Origin: Trichomonas tenax
Taxonomy: Eukaryota > Parabasalia > Trichomonadida > Trichomonadidae
Length of the DNA stretch: 59,797 nucleotides
NCBI GenBank assembly: GCA_023091735.1
Contig: JALKBU010000218.1
Location: forward strand, 1 to 59,797
Direction of reading: 5' to 3'
In this document: positions 1 to 10,463 of the stretch, in pieces
How the letters are laid out: each line of letters starts with the position of its first letter
How positions within the stretch are numbered: position 1 is the stretch's first letter
Position numbers and translations under genes: made by a program
Notes under the pieces: model-generated
The model's database searches: none
What the model saw: only the letters and a program-made list of their open reading frames with translations
What the model was told of the DNA's origin: nothing

Positions 1-1
1 A

Positions 2-1024
2 GAGATTGACAACTCAAATCATTCCAATTTCATTGTTACATCTCCTGTTCCAACAGAAATGGTCACAAACTTGAACCCATTCAATGAAGAAGATTCTTAC
101 ATCAGAGTTCGCGCTTACACTGAAACAGAACCAAACATTTCTGTCACAGGTGATGTCAATGCTAAGCTTCAGTGCAGAAATGCCACCGATGATAACGGTT
201 ATGTTTGCTATGCTCCATATTCTCTTGAAAAGGGAACTCACAAAATCCAATTCACAGGAGACTTCGAGAAGAATTTATCTTTTGTTGTCAATCAAAGTGT
301 TTCTTTCTCTGAGAAGGCTCCAGAAGATGCTGACTGCACATTTTATAAGTATTTATTTGCTGCATATTTTGTCATTGCATTTCTCATCATCTGCCCATTG
401 CTGATGCCGAAGACGATCATTGACTGCGAGCAGTGGATCAATCTCAATGAAGTTGAAGACTTCTCCAATACAAAGGGATGGTTAATCTCCATGTTATTGT
501 CTCCATTAGTTTTCAAGATGAGATTCCAGAACTTAAGATTATTCACAAAGATTGTTTTCATCTTTGTTACACTTTGGATTCTTGTCCTCCCGATGACTTT
601 CGTCAACATCGAAGGAACACTTGGTGTTGAGTGGGCTTATGGAATCATAATGGACTTGAAGCTCGTTAATGATGACTTTTCACACCTTATTGCTTCGTCG
701 TATCTTAGATGCGTTATCTGCGGATTTCTTGCATTCGTTACAGGATGTGCAGTCAATCGCGATTTCTTCGGTCCAGCTTCATTAGCTGACTATACATTCT
801 TTGCATACTTGGTCATTTATGGAAACTATATCAATGCATTCGAAAACATCAACAATACAGGTTTGTTATTTGCAATGTTATCTCCTTGCTTCATTCTCTT
901 CCCAGTTATATTGTTCGTTCTCTCTGCTTGGGCTAAGTTCGCTAAATACGAGAATTCTCATGTTTCCGAGGGAAAAAAGGAAGACAATGACATTCTCGAA
1001 ACAGCTCAAGTTGTTTCTCCATGA
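2..1024 (+). CDS. C-terminal part of a polytopic membrane protein, TMEM62-like (5' truncated by window edge)
   Basis: The reading frame is open from base 2, before the first ATG at 59, so the gene very probably starts outside the window. About the first 85 visible residues are beta-rich and lumenal in character (Ig-like, with N-glycosylation sequons such as NIS, NAT and NLS). About five or six hydrophobic segments follow: near residues 95-118 counted from the ATG at 59, then around 170-190, 225-245, 255-275 and 280-300. The tail is short and charged. An Ig-like domain followed by a multi-pass C-terminus is the layout of TMEM62-type proteins, whose N-terminal half is a metallophosphoesterase; that half would lie upstream and cannot be seen. 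The family call is therefore tentative. Membrane location is well supported. The stop is TGA. Confidence 0.6.
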   Translation, partial: EIDNSNHSNFIVTSPVPTEMVTNLNPFNEEDSYIRVRAYTETEPNISVTGDVNAKLQCRNATDDNGYVCYAPYSLEKGTHKIQFTGDFEKNLSFVVNQSVSFSEKAPEDADCTFYKYLFAAYFVIAFLIICPLLMPKTIIDCEQWINLNEVEDFSNTKGWLISMLLSPLVFKMRFQNLRLFTKIVFIFVTLWILVLPMTFVNIEGTLGVEWAYGIIMDLKLVNDDFSHLIASSYLRCVICGFLAFVTGCAVNRDFFGPASLADYTFFAYLVIYGNYINAFENINNTGLLFAMLSPCFILFPVILFVLSAWAKFAKYENSHVSEGKKEDNDILETAQVVSP

Positions 1025-1163
1025 ATTTGTTTGCTATTTATATTATTGTTTATTATAAATATTGGTTTTATTTAATTCCATTTTTTATTTTTTTATTTTA
1101 TAAATTTTATTTTATAAAAACAATATAGACTTCAAGAATGGACAAGAAATGTATTCCGCTGGA

Positions 1164-1775
1164 TCAGCAGCGCATGAAGATGGACCCGACACTCTCATAA
1201 AATAGTGTTTTATGAATACTCTCAATGAAATATTGATTTACCAAAAAAAATGCGAAAGTCAATAACTTACAAATATTATACCAGAAGATTGAGTTCCACT
1301 TAATCGGTGGATGATAGCAAATTGCCTTCGCTATCGAATGCGTTTCAACGCCTTTCTTCTCATAATAATTGCATCTTGGCATAAGTATTGTGAATCTTAA
1401 TGCTAAGTACCGTTTGAGATTGACATTGAAGGCGAATATTCTATCAGAAGATGCATTTCTCACAGGAACACCAACTGAGTTGAAGAAATGCTGTAATTGA
1501 CAATCATCGCAATCATTTACATTATAAATCCATTCTTCTCCTTTCTCAACGAACAGTTCAGCCACTCTTCGACTGAAAATGTATCCTCAACCTCCTTGGA
1601 GGTATGCGTGATGATAATGGACCATTTATTGGCCGAGTACAATAAAATCTTTTTTCGGATCGTGAATTTGTGTTGATTCGCTTATGTAGTTGTCGAGAGC
1701 AGCGAGATCGATCATTACATCATCAGTAAGAGACTAATACCAGTCGAATTCAACCAAGATTAATTGTTTAGTCAT
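1164..1775 (-). pseudogene. Broken fringe/C1GalT-like glycosyltransferase fragment
   Basis: One reading frame runs from an ATG at 1773-1775 down to a stop at 1164 and is interrupted by three in-frame stops: TAG at 1734-1736, TAA at 1626-1628 and TGA at 1587-1589. The flanking peptides form one coherent protein. An acidic LTDDV stretch in the position of the metal-binding DxD motif is followed by an aromatic/glycine region ending in GG-stop-GYIFSRR. That matches the conserved GGxGYxxSR element of fringe and beta-1,3-galactosyltransferase families; the missing residue is where the stop lies. After it comes VNDCDDCQLQ, typical of the acidic C-terminal motif in these enzymes. The usual N-terminal anchor and the first half of the catalytic domain are absent. 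It is read as a non-functional remnant of a Golgi glycosyltransferase. Recoding is unlikely because three different stops are involved. Confidence 0.6.
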
Positions 1776-3607
1776 TTTTTATTGAAAAATAATGATCCTA
1801 AAATGATTTTGGACATATGATTCATCTTTTCTGAGATAAAAAGGTTTTATTCAGAATTTTGTCAAATGAACCTCGTTTACACATCAACCTCAAGCCCATC
1901 AAAAATTGAAGGCTTCAATTTTTCAAAAGTAAGATGTTAATAGATCAATGATAGTGAATATTATTAAAATTTTAATAATTATAAGTTTCATTTTTTGCCA
2001 TTGGAAATCCTTTGTTTTCGGTGATGTTTGCTGTGTGTGATTATGTTATTCATCACGAAACAATGATTTTTAAGAAAACTTGATGATTAAATTTTTACTC
2101 GTCCAAATATGAAAATTTTAATGATTCTTTGAGGAAAAAACTATATCACTGTATTATTATATTGTTATTCTTTATTGCAAATGCATCTATATGAAGTATT
2201 TCGATTTTTGGCAAGAGTTTTTGATAATTCAGTAAAAGAATCGCATCTAACATAAAATCTATTGTGGGTGCTTTGCGGAGCAATGAGCTGATTGCATTAT
2301 CTTTCGTTTAACATAAGAAATGTTGAGATTGCTGCTGAACAATTAAATATCATTTTCTTAGTTTTATCAGAGAATGAACATATTTGCATTTAACCATAGA
2401 GGCAAACGAGAAGCTTTTATCGACTCCACATGCGATAATTACCTTGAAGTTCACAATCTCACTTTGACTATTTTATGTCCTGGCAAAACTCATCGAGGCT
2501 AACCTTAATGCATATGTTCGAAACCAATATCTGCTGAATTCATGTAAAATGTCATAAATTGTCGATGTGGAAATTATGAGTGTATTAGACTAGCAATCTA
2601 TTATAAGAACAATCTACTTATTTTCTTTTGTAAAATTCTTAATTTTTGGTTCATAAAAGATTTTTTTATACGCATTTTTTCGACGTCAAATGATGAATGT
2701 TCAAAATAAAATTAAACTGCCACAACTAAAAATTTTCATCCTCATTTTTCTCAAAATTGGAGGTAGCGATTTTCATGATATTTCATACTTGTAAGTACGC
2801 ATGTCGAAAAAGCGGTTATGTGTGTGCAAGCGAAAAAGACCTGTGTTCAGTGTGTGTTATCATTTGTAAAATCAATTTTTTGTGCAATTTTTGTATTTTC
2901 TGAGATTTTTTTATGGTATTAAGTCTACTAATGCTATGACTTGCATCGTAATTACATGATAACCCATGAAAATATTTTGATAAATTTACGGAAAATTCGA
3001 TTTTTAATTTTTTCTCAAGGTATCAAACAATCAACGTTCTTAAAAATCGATATGCCTTACGATTAAAGCATAACCATTATTCTCAGAGCTTTTTTTTTAG
3101 TTGATAAATTACAAATTTCCTGTTTGGAACCTAGATAATTGATGATATTAAGACTTTAATTGTGTGCTCTAGGCATTCATCAGCACACACAATTCCTTAC
3201 AGAATTTTTAAAGATCGATTTAATATCGATGATAAAGATTAACCAAATTGAAGTTTTTAGGTGGGATCGTAGACATGAATACCAGATTGATGATATAGCT
3301 CCATTTTGGCTCTAGAATTTATTTATTTAGGGGTAAGGTTACTCCCCCTAAATACTTTTTTGGTGTCAAACACTATGTGTATTACAGGCGTGAATTTTCA
3401 TGGAAGTCGACATGCGCATAAATAGTTGATCCACGAAATTCATATCGATAGATAGATGGATATATACCGGTTCTTGCTGTGTATGCAAGAAGATCCAGAA
3501 CCTCTCCTAAACGTCTAAAAAGTGCTCCAAAAATGACCATTTCGGGGCTGTACCTCTCCCTTATAATGTTACAAAAAAGTGCCATATTTTAGATTTTATT
3601 ATAATTT
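1776..3607. other. Gene-poor AT-rich interval
   Basis: No convincing gene lies here. Short stretches read like decayed coding sequence (for example around 2330-2510 on the plus strand) but are broken in every frame. Two small hairpins are visible: 3158-3193 (tgtgtgct/agcacaca) and 3325-3353 (atttagggg/cccctaaat). A 67-codon minus-strand frame at 3382-3585 has a YSPEM..F pattern loosely like a transposase helical motif but is too short to call. Confidence 0.5.
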
Positions 3608-6600
3608 ATGGATGCGGAGAATGACAACAAAAGTAACCCTTTAGAGAATTACAAATCCAATATCGAGAAAAGGGTATCGATAAATTTCGTTATATACTTG
3701 ATTCGACGCTATCCGCTTCCAAAATTTATATATTATATGGTTTTAATTATTCTTTTAATACAAAGTTACTTATTCACCGTTCTTCCTTTAACAAGTAATC
3801 ACGATTTGCAGAACTTAGTACCTCTCTTACAGCTTTTTTCAAAAATCGTGTTAATCGATGTCGAGTGTTTTTCCAATTTTGAGTTGATACAACATATATT
3901 CTACCTTTATATATTGTATTTCATCATTTATATTTATTCAATAGCATCCTATAAGAAGACCGGGGTTTTAAAACCATTCTTTGGTTACTTATTCATGGTC
4001 GTAGACACTTTCCTTCACACTATTTTTACGCCAATGATCATTTTACAATGCTTAATCACGATAAACAAGTATTTACAAATCCAAGTTGAAAGCAGCGACA
4101 TGATTTTATTTGCTACGTGTGTTCTCTTCATGAACATATTCGGATGCTTCAAATATATCTTCTTCAACAATTATATTTTGCTTTCAGTCCATCCAACAGA
4201 AAATATTTTATATCTTCCGTACTTTTTATTCTTCACATTGATGACATTATTTACAAGCATAGGATATATATTCTCCAACACTTACTATTTTTTATTCCCG
4301 GGCACATTTTCTTTTATTTACGGAATTATATTTTTCTCAGTTCCTTATATTAACTCAAACATATTCGGAATGATGACGTTCACTGTATCTCTAACCATCG
4401 GTTCTTCCGTTTATTGCTACAATTTTATTACTAAATGGGCTTCAGAATCGACAATTATATGCATAAATATCGCCTTTGCTGGTATTTTTACAGTGATACG
4501 CAAATGCTTGATATCGTCTATCAAAACTAAAGCAAAAGAAGCGATAAAATCACCAGAATTCGTTGACGAGTGTAAAAGTGCTAAACAAGCTGCTAGATAT
4601 TATGCATATGCAGCTATGGAAGGTTGTTCACAGATTTTTGATTGCATTCACGTCGAATCTCTTCAAAGAAGATTTGGCGATGATACATTCGTTAGTTATT
4701 TCTTATGCGTCAATGAAATGGCTTTGCCACAGTTCCCCACCAATATCATCACTAAGCCAGCAGGTTTCTTGAAGAATGATGAATTATTTGTCGAAATGCA
4801 TCAAAGAATGACAAATCCTTGTTCAAAGGAAGATATTATATCCATGCACCATATTTGCGCACTGGAAATATACAATTCACTCAAGAAGTGCAGTGATTCA
4901 TTAATCACGATCACAGATTTGATTTTCAATGAATCATTCAACATTCTTTCATTCAACACATTACGTTCATACGATATAATTTCAGAATGTTTCCAACATA
5001 TCATTGTTTTCATGCAAATGTTCCCTAATTCTCCATATATTCAAAACATAACCGATATTTTCCTCGCTATTTGCCCATCTGCCTACCACAAGAGGGAGAT
5101 AGAGTTTTGGATGGATATGACGTACAATGGACCTTTCGAGAACAAAAACAAATACGAGTATACATCGATCCTCAAGAAATCTCCAAATCGAACACAGAAG
5201 TTCAAAGACATTGCAGATGAGTTCATGGAGCGCAAAATTGATACCTACATTGAGCAAAGAGGCCCTTATTCATATTCTCGCAAAGGATTCTTCTTGTGGT
5301 TTGCTTTTATCGGAATTTTGCTCATTCACATTATTTTCTTCTCATTGATGCAGACAGATTATCACACAGCTATATCCACAACTCGCGCCATTATGGAGAC
5401 ATACGACATATTGCAGAACCTGTCTAATATATCCAGTTACGTTCCATTGTACAAAATTCAGTCAGAAGATAGCTGGAAAGATCCGGCTTTGTACACGCCT
5501 GAAACATTTGCGTATTTCAAAGGAGTTTTGGACAATTGCATGAATTTCATCAGCGTGAGAAGATACGGTTTTTCAGTGTTCAATGATTTCTACTTCAAGA
5601 GAATTTATTCTTACATGTCGAATTTCACAGATGATAGTCAGATTACGGCTTTTCAACAGTTATATACCAATATTTTATATCTATATGAAACCGTATTAAA
5701 CTCTATTGGCAAGAACCAAGCCACGCTAAATATATCGAAAGATGTTTACTGCAGTTATATCAATAATCTCCATCAATTCAACTCCGATTTATACTCAACT
5801 GTTTCTCATGCGGAAAAGTATCCAATGCAAATTCTTCAATACAAAACAGTCTATATTATTCTGTGGTATATTGCGCTTTATTTATTTGTTTTCGGTATTA
5901 TCATTATATTGTTCTACACCGGTTACAAATCTGAACACTCTTTCTATTATGAACTGAAGAAAGTTTCAAAAAGCTTCCTTGTTAAACTCAAAGCATTTTA
6001 CAAGAAAGTGTCTGAGTCATCACTTGAAATCGAGAATCAGTTCATTCTCGCCAAAAAGAATGACGATACAATCACAAAACCAATTTATCTTCCATTTCTT
6101 ACTTTGATTTATCTCCCAACATTCTTGTTATGGATTTTTGCTATTATTTCAATAACTTTCTCAGTAATTTCCATCAAATGCTATGTATCGACAGCCAACA
6201 ACAGGATGGAGTCATATGGATATTTGGTGTCTTTTGATATCGAAATGTCTAAGGCAAACATCGACAGCATTTTGTATATTTATAATGAAAGTTGTTCTGA
6301 TGCAAATCAAATCTTAATATCGATCAACAGGACACTTCAAAAGATGTCGAATCAATCGGCAACAATTTGGGGCAAAGAGACAGCATTCTGTACTTCATGT
6401 TATCCAAAGTATTACCAGATATTCTCAGACAGCCAGACATTGATTGAACAAGAATCCTCAATTTATCTTAAACTCCTTTCAAACATCATCACAACGAACG
6501 AAATCAATGAAACAACTCTTTCTGATCTAACTAAACAGCTCATTTTCAAGAGTTTCTACACAAAGATTGCTGCACTTATCAAGCAGACATCCGATGAAAT

Positions 6601-7852
6601 CAAAGCAGCATCAAACAACAGCATAGTGAATATGTCAATCATTTATTTCGTATTCCATTTCGTGACGATGATTTTGATTTTTGTTTATCTAGTTTATATC
6701 TTCATGCTTCAAACACACTTTGATATTCCATATTTCGTCCTTTCATTGACTTTATCTAATGCAAAGACGTTGAACGGAAACTGCGCAATAACAGAAATAA
6801 TCGAAGAATCATTCGATTTATCCACAAAGAAGGAGGAGAAGAAACTACAGAACTGCACGAAGGAATTCTGCGACAAGATGACAACACCAGTTATGATCAT
6901 TGACTGTGAACTGAAGTTATTGTACTCTAATGATGAAGCTTCAAGAATCTTCTTGATTTCTAAGGAATTCAAGGATAATTTATCACTTTTCGAGATTCTT
7001 AAGGATGGATTTATCGAAGAAGGCACAAACAAGAAGATCGGACAGCTGATTAATGAGTTCGCCTACAGAGAGTTCCACACAATTAGAACATATAAGATCC
7101 TTGGTTCGATTAACTCTGTCTCAGATCACATTCTCTCTGCGAAGGAGAAAAACATGAAAATCAATTACGAATTATCAATCTTCCCAATCTATACCACGCA
7201 GAAACACTTCTCGCAACTTATTCTCATCTTTACGCCTGAAGCAGAGTGCACAAACTACTCCAATTTCCTTGCAAAGTACAGAAAACTTCCAGTCACGATC
7301 AGAAACGAGTGGATCATGAAGGACTTCCAGATCACTCAGTTGAAGCGCTCGAACATCATCAAAGAGACAAAGAGCGGTATTGTTGCAATCGTTAGAGTTA
7401 AAACAGACTTCGGAGAGAAGGCACCGCAAATCATTGACCAAGTTTTCAGGAGATTCGATGTCATCATTTCTCAATCGAAAGTTTTTAGATATTACAGAAC
7501 ACACGCTTCCATGTACTGCTTCGGCACAGATTTCTCACACGAGATGGAATTCACTCCATATATTATTCATAAGATTATTTTGATCTTGAGGCAAATGTTC
7601 GATGAAGCCGGAAAAGTTTCGCTCTCAAAGAATGTTGACGTCGATGCATACTCATCAGTCGGCTTCGGAAACGTCATCATCGGTATCCCTGGCAAAGAGC
7701 ATCCATTCCTTGAAGTTTGGGGTGCTGCAATCACTGATGCGCTCGATATGATCAAAGTCGCGAAACTTAACAAAGTTATGATCAGAAAACGTGTTCTCGA
7801 TCAGAACAACCTATCAGGAATAATGCCAGAACTAGTTATACCAATGAAATAA
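3608..7852 (+). CDS. Large polytopic protein with PAS-like and degenerate nucleotide-cyclase-like domains
   Basis: The protein has 1414 residues. The first ~310 hold about eight hydrophobic segments (first at about 38-58). A soluble helical stretch follows (~310-555). Then come four more membrane segments, near 560-582, 748-772, 824-860 and 1008-1033, separated by cysteine- and sequon-containing loops that look extracellular. A PAS-like region lies near 1085-1150 (PVMIIDCELKLLYSN). Residues ~1255-1400 align in outline with class III adenylate/guanylate cyclase domains, including the GFGNVIIG...VWGAAITDA element that corresponds to the family's G-V-W-G-x-x-V-N-x-A segment. The metal-binding aspartate of the first strand (here VAIVRV) and the catalytic Asn/Arg (here ITDALDM) are not there. 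This build belongs to the expanded trichomonad cyclase family; activity of this copy is doubtful. It could be a pseudo-cyclase partner in a heterodimer. The start is the first ATG of a long open frame. Confidence 0.75.
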   Translation: MDAENDNKSNPLENYKSNIEKRVSINFVIYLIRRYPLPKFIYYMVLIILLIQSYLFTVLPLTSNHDLQNLVPLLQLFSKIVLIDVECFSNFELIQHIFYLYILYFIIYIYSIASYKKTGVLKPFFGYLFMVVDTFLHTIFTPMIILQCLITINKYLQIQVESSDMILFATCVLFMNIFGCFKYIFFNNYILLSVHPTENILYLPYFLFFTLMTLFTSIGYIFSNTYYFLFPGTFSFIYGIIFFSVPYINSNIFGMMTFTVSLTIGSSVYCYNFITKWASESTIICINIAFAGIFTVIRKCLISSIKTKAKEAIKSPEFVDECKSAKQAARYYAYAAMEGCSQIFDCIHVESLQRRFGDDTFVSYFLCVNEMALPQFPTNIITKPAGFLKNDELFVEMHQRMTNPCSKEDIISMHHICALEIYNSLKKCSDSLITITDLIFNESFNILSFNTLRSYDIISECFQHIIVFMQMFPNSPYIQNITDIFLAICPSAYHKREIEFWMDMTYNGPFENKNKYEYTSILKKSPNRTQKFKDIADEFMERKIDTYIEQRGPYSYSRKGFFLWFAFIGILLIHIIFFSLMQTDYHTAISTTRAIMETYDILQNLSNISSYVPLYKIQSEDSWKDPALYTPETFAYFKGVLDNCMNFISVRRYGFSVFNDFYFKRIYSYMSNFTDDSQITAFQQLYTNILYLYETVLNSIGKNQATLNISKDVYCSYINNLHQFNSDLYSTVSHAEKYPMQILQYKTVYIILWYIALYLFVFGIIIILFYTGYKSEHSFYYELKKVSKSFLVKLKAFYKKVSESSLEIENQFILAKKNDDTITKPIYLPFLTLIYLPTFLLWIFAIISITFSVISIKCYVSTANNRMESYGYLVSFDIEMSKANIDSILYIYNESCSDANQILISINRTLQKMSNQSATIWGKETAFCTSCYPKYYQIFSDSQTLIEQESSIYLKLLSNIITTNEINETTLSDLTKQLIFKSFYTKIAALIKQTSDEIKAASNNSIVNMSIIYFVFHFVTMILIFVYLVYIFMLQTHFDIPYFVLSLTLSNAKTLNGNCAITEIIEESFDLSTKKEEKKLQNCTKEFCDKMTTPVMIIDCELKLLYSNDEASRIFLISKEFKDNLSLFEILKDGFIEEGTNKKIGQLINEFAYREFHTIRTYKILGSINSVSDHILSAKEKNMKINYELSIFPIYTTQKHFSQLILIFTPEAECTNYSNFLAKYRKLPVTIRNEWIMKDFQITQLKRSNIIKETKSGIVAIVRVKTDFGEKAPQIIDQVFRRFDVIISQSKVFRYYRTHASMYCFGTDFSHEMEFTPYIIHKIILILRQMFDEAGKVSLSKNVDVDAYSSVGFGNVIIGIPGKEHPFLEVWGAAITDALDMIKVAKLNKVMIRKRVLDQNNLSGIMPELVIPMK

Positions 7853-8211
7853 TTAATATAGTTATATGTATGTAAAAATATGTTATTTTGTTTATTTTCA
7901 ATATATTGACGATGTTTTCGAATACTATTGAACATATTCCTCGACATCGAAAGAATGCTGCAAAGTCGATATATTCTATTGCTGCATGAATCAAAACAAA
8001 ACAGCATTTGGGTTGTCTCCGGAAATTCTTGTTACAACCCTCACATTATGCTTAAATTCTCTTCCAAACATTGGCATCAACGCAATGTCTAGTATTGCAA
8101 CCATGAAAACTTTTGAACAATTTACTGCAGTAAAGCAGGTTGTGTTATATCATGATTCTCAAACCTTGAGAATTTTGACATGTAAAAAATTATAAATAAA
8201 AAGTGTCAAAA
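7853..8211. other. Intergenic, with promoter-proximal ACATGT motif
   Basis: A 69-codon open frame (7986-8195) has no recognisable composition and is not called. The last 40 bases before the next gene carry TTGACATGTAAA at 8175-8186 and a TCAAAA run abutting the ATG, so this part is read as that gene's promoter. Confidence 0.5.
8175..8186. promoter_or_regulatory. TTGACATGTAAA motif upstream of the HMG-box gene
   Basis: One member of a recurrent intergenic motif (consensus TTTACATGTCAAA or its complement), lying 26 bases before the ATG at 8212. Function is inferred from recurrence and position only. Confidence 0.4.
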
Positions 8212-8616
8212 ATGTTTGAGAATCGAATGATGAATTATAATTCAACAATTCTTGAGCAAACCGCTCAAAGCAATGATAACATAAAAGTGCCGCCAAACGC
8301 TTTTGCCATTTATATGAAGGAGCAGCACAATATTGTCGCAATGGAAAATCCAAATCTTTCAGAAATTGATGTTTGCAGGTTAATAGGAAGGGTGTGGCTC
8401 GTCTCTACCGATGAATTCAAGGAAAAGTACAGAATTGAGGCAAAACAACTGAGAGAGAAATTCAAAATCGAAAATCCTTCGTTTACAGAAAAGATTTTAA
8501 AGAAAAAGAAACCAAAAAGTGAATCAGTTCTTGAACCTCATCCAATTACAGTTAAAGTTATAATTGATAACGAAAATTTGGCTCCAGAACAGATTCGAAG
8601 CAATGAACAAGTATAA
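8212..8616 (+). CDS. Small HMG-box protein
   Basis: The protein has 134 residues. Residues ~28-95 form one HMG box: P-x-N-A-F-A-I-Y-M-K near the start of helix 1, the LIGRVW segment corresponding to the family's L-G-x-x-W, and a K-E-K-Y-R...A-K-Q-L-R-E-K-F helix 3. A lysine-rich stretch (KKKKPK) follows and could serve as a nuclear signal or DNA clamp. HMG boxes bend DNA in chromatin and at promoters; the target here is unknown. The ATG at 8212 is chosen over an in-frame GTG at 8203 because it follows the gtgtcaaaa context seen at other starts in this window. The gene is convergent with the next one, whose stop lies only 26 bases away. Confidence 0.75.
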   Translation: MFENRMMNYNSTILEQTAQSNDNIKVPPNAFAIYMKEQHNIVAMENPNLSEIDVCRLIGRVWLVSTDEFKEKYRIEAKQLREKFKIENPSFTEKILKKKKPKSESVLEPHPITVKVIIDNENLAPEQIRSNEQV

Positions 8617-8642
8617 TTTATTATTTATTACTAATTATATAA

Positions 8643-10463
8643 TTATCCTTTAACAAGTTTATCAAAATTCGCTTTGAATTGTTCTTTCTCTTCTTTTGTT
8701 CCATACGCTCTTGCGATTGCTCCATCCACAGTTCTATCGAAGAGATCTGGATAGTTGTTCGATATCATAATAAGCTCTGTTACATATTCCTTAAAGTCAT
8801 CTCCATTGTAGAAGTAATTGAAAACGATGGCCTTAATAAAGAGGAAGATAGCCTTTTGATCCATTTCAGTAACATCATTAATAAATTTCTCATCTTTTAA
8901 CAATGCTATTGTATCTACATTGAATTCTAAAGATGATTTCATATAAATTTCATTCATTTTTTCTTCGCTTTCATTCATTTCCTCACATTTTTCCCTTTCA
9001 TAGTCCCAGACTGCGAGTTGCTCACCAACAATGTTGTATTTATTCCTGTAGCCATCTTCCTCAGGAACTTCTGGGAGCGACAAAATATCAAATGCTTCAT
9101 CTACTTCCATTGTACGTGAAGTCGTGAGATGCCATAATAACATTCCAAAAGCATCCCAATATTGGTATGTTCCATTATATTTTTCTGTTAACTCATTGAT
9201 TATTGAGATGTGTTTCCTCAAGCACTCGAATCTAAGTTGTGGCTGGTTATCGAAAATGATGTTAATGGTTTGGTACAAGAATGCAGTGAAGTTTTCAACA
9301 TCTTGTGAATGATTTTCGAGAAGATTGAGGCCTGCTTCAACAATCGAATCGTTTGTGTAGTTAGATAATTCTATTTTGCCTGATTCAAGCCACTTAGCAT
9401 AGGTTTTCTCAATGTATTCCCGACATGGAACTTCATTTGAAGCAGCAGGCTCTGGATTCTTAACAGGTTCTTGTTTCTCATTCGATGTTTGTTCTTTGAC
9501 AGGTTCTGGTTCTTGAATTAGTTCTTGATTTTTAACTGGTTTTGTTTTCTCAGTAGATGATGGCTTTTCTACGGGTTCTGGCTTCTTAATTGGCTTCTTT
9601 GGTAATTGATTTGTGAGATTAACTTTAAGGTTCTTAGCATTTGTAATAGGACCATTTGGATCATTCGGCCAACCTTTAAAGCGGTCCTCATTGAGTTCAG
9701 TGTACAAGAATTCGTGAAAAGAACTATATAAACAGCCTAAATTGCGATAAATGAAGCGATAGAAGAAGAAAAATTCGATAAATTGATTTTGGTCAATGTG
9801 CTTGCCAGAAACCCAAAGCGCTGAGATGAGCGTTTCTATTGCTTTATCAATTGGGAGTTTATTAATTGTTTCATATAATGTTTGGCCGTATACCTTTCTT
9901 TTAATGATTCCTTGAATGAATAGATGAGAAATATATGTGAGAATTGTCTTGCAAGAGTAATCATCTTTCTTATCGAGAAATTCGCTGTATTGCTTCATTA
10001 ATTCTGCTGGAAACTGGCTGTAAATTTGATTTGTGACTTTAAGACGCATGTAGAGCTTAATAACAAAATGAATTTGGCTGCTTGTTTTGTGAGGATTATC
10101 AACACCATGAGTAGCCTTCGTAATTAAGCATTCAAGGACCTTTTGAGGGTCCATTCCTTTCAAAAGCGTTACCGTTTCATCCATATTGTGATCATGAACG
10201 AGATTAATTTTTCTTGTCACTTCTCTCGTTGGATCATCGCCGTAACCTGAGGATTTCCAGTTTTTGCTTAAAATGAAAGCGTCGCTGGAGCTGACATTTA
10301 ATTCGATGTTTCTTTTTTGCTTCTCTTTGTTGATTTTGCCTTTTTTGACGTCATTGTGGATCCTCATTACAGCGCTTTGATTCTTAATTTCTTCGTTACG
10401 ATACGAGGTGACGTTGTTTCTGTAAAAATTAATCATTTCATCGATAGTATAATAAATCGACAT
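8643..10463 (-). CDS. MIF4G-domain protein, UPF2-like
   Basis: The protein has 606 residues. Residues ~85-250 form an all-helical region with the spacing of a MIF4G domain. The preceding basic segment (QKRNIELNVSS) and the helix order resemble the first MIF4G domain of UPF2, the nonsense-mediated-decay scaffold, more than that of eIF4G. No eIF4E-binding YxxxxLphi motif was noticed. Residues ~290-345 are a low-complexity linker of repeated K-P-E-P-V units rich in Pro, Glu and Lys. A second helical domain follows (~350-600) that may be another divergent MIF4G or MA3-type repeat. UPF2 family members are longer (usually >1000 residues with three MIF4G domains), so this would be a reduced version. 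eIF4G-like or another MIF4G protein remains possible. Confidence 0.5.
   Translation of the reverse strand: MSIYYTIDEMINFYRNNVTSYRNEEIKNQSAVMRIHNDVKKGKINKEKQKRNIELNVSSSDAFILSKNWKSSGYGDDPTREVTRKINLVHDHNMDETVTLLKGMDPQKVLECLITKATHGVDNPHKTSSQIHFVIKLYMRLKVTNQIYSQFPAELMKQYSEFLDKKDDYSCKTILTYISHLFIQGIIKRKVYGQTLYETINKLPIDKAIETLISALWVSGKHIDQNQFIEFFFFYRFIYRNLGCLYSSFHEFLYTELNEDRFKGWPNDPNGPITNAKNLKVNLTNQLPKKPIKKPEPVEKPSSTEKTKPVKNQELIQEPEPVKEQTSNEKQEPVKNPEPAASNEVPCREYIEKTYAKWLESGKIELSNYTNDSIVEAGLNLLENHSQDVENFTAFLYQTINIIFDNQPQLRFECLRKHISIINELTEKYNGTYQYWDAFGMLLWHLTTSRTMEVDEAFDILSLPEVPEEDGYRNKYNIVGEQLAVWDYEREKCEEMNESEEKMNEIYMKSSLEFNVDTIALLKDEKFINDVTEMDQKAIFLFIKAIVFNYFYNGDDFKEYVTELIMISNNYPDLFDRTVDGAIARAYGTKEEKEQFKANFDKLVKG

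Noticed and set aside
3382..3585. Minus-strand frame of 67 codons with a YSPEM motif, loosely transposase-like
   Set aside because: Too short, no catalytic residues, and the similarity is only a few residues; may be chance.
7986..8195. 69-codon plus-strand frame before the HMG-box gene
   Set aside because: No domain, unremarkable composition, and it runs into promoter-like sequence.
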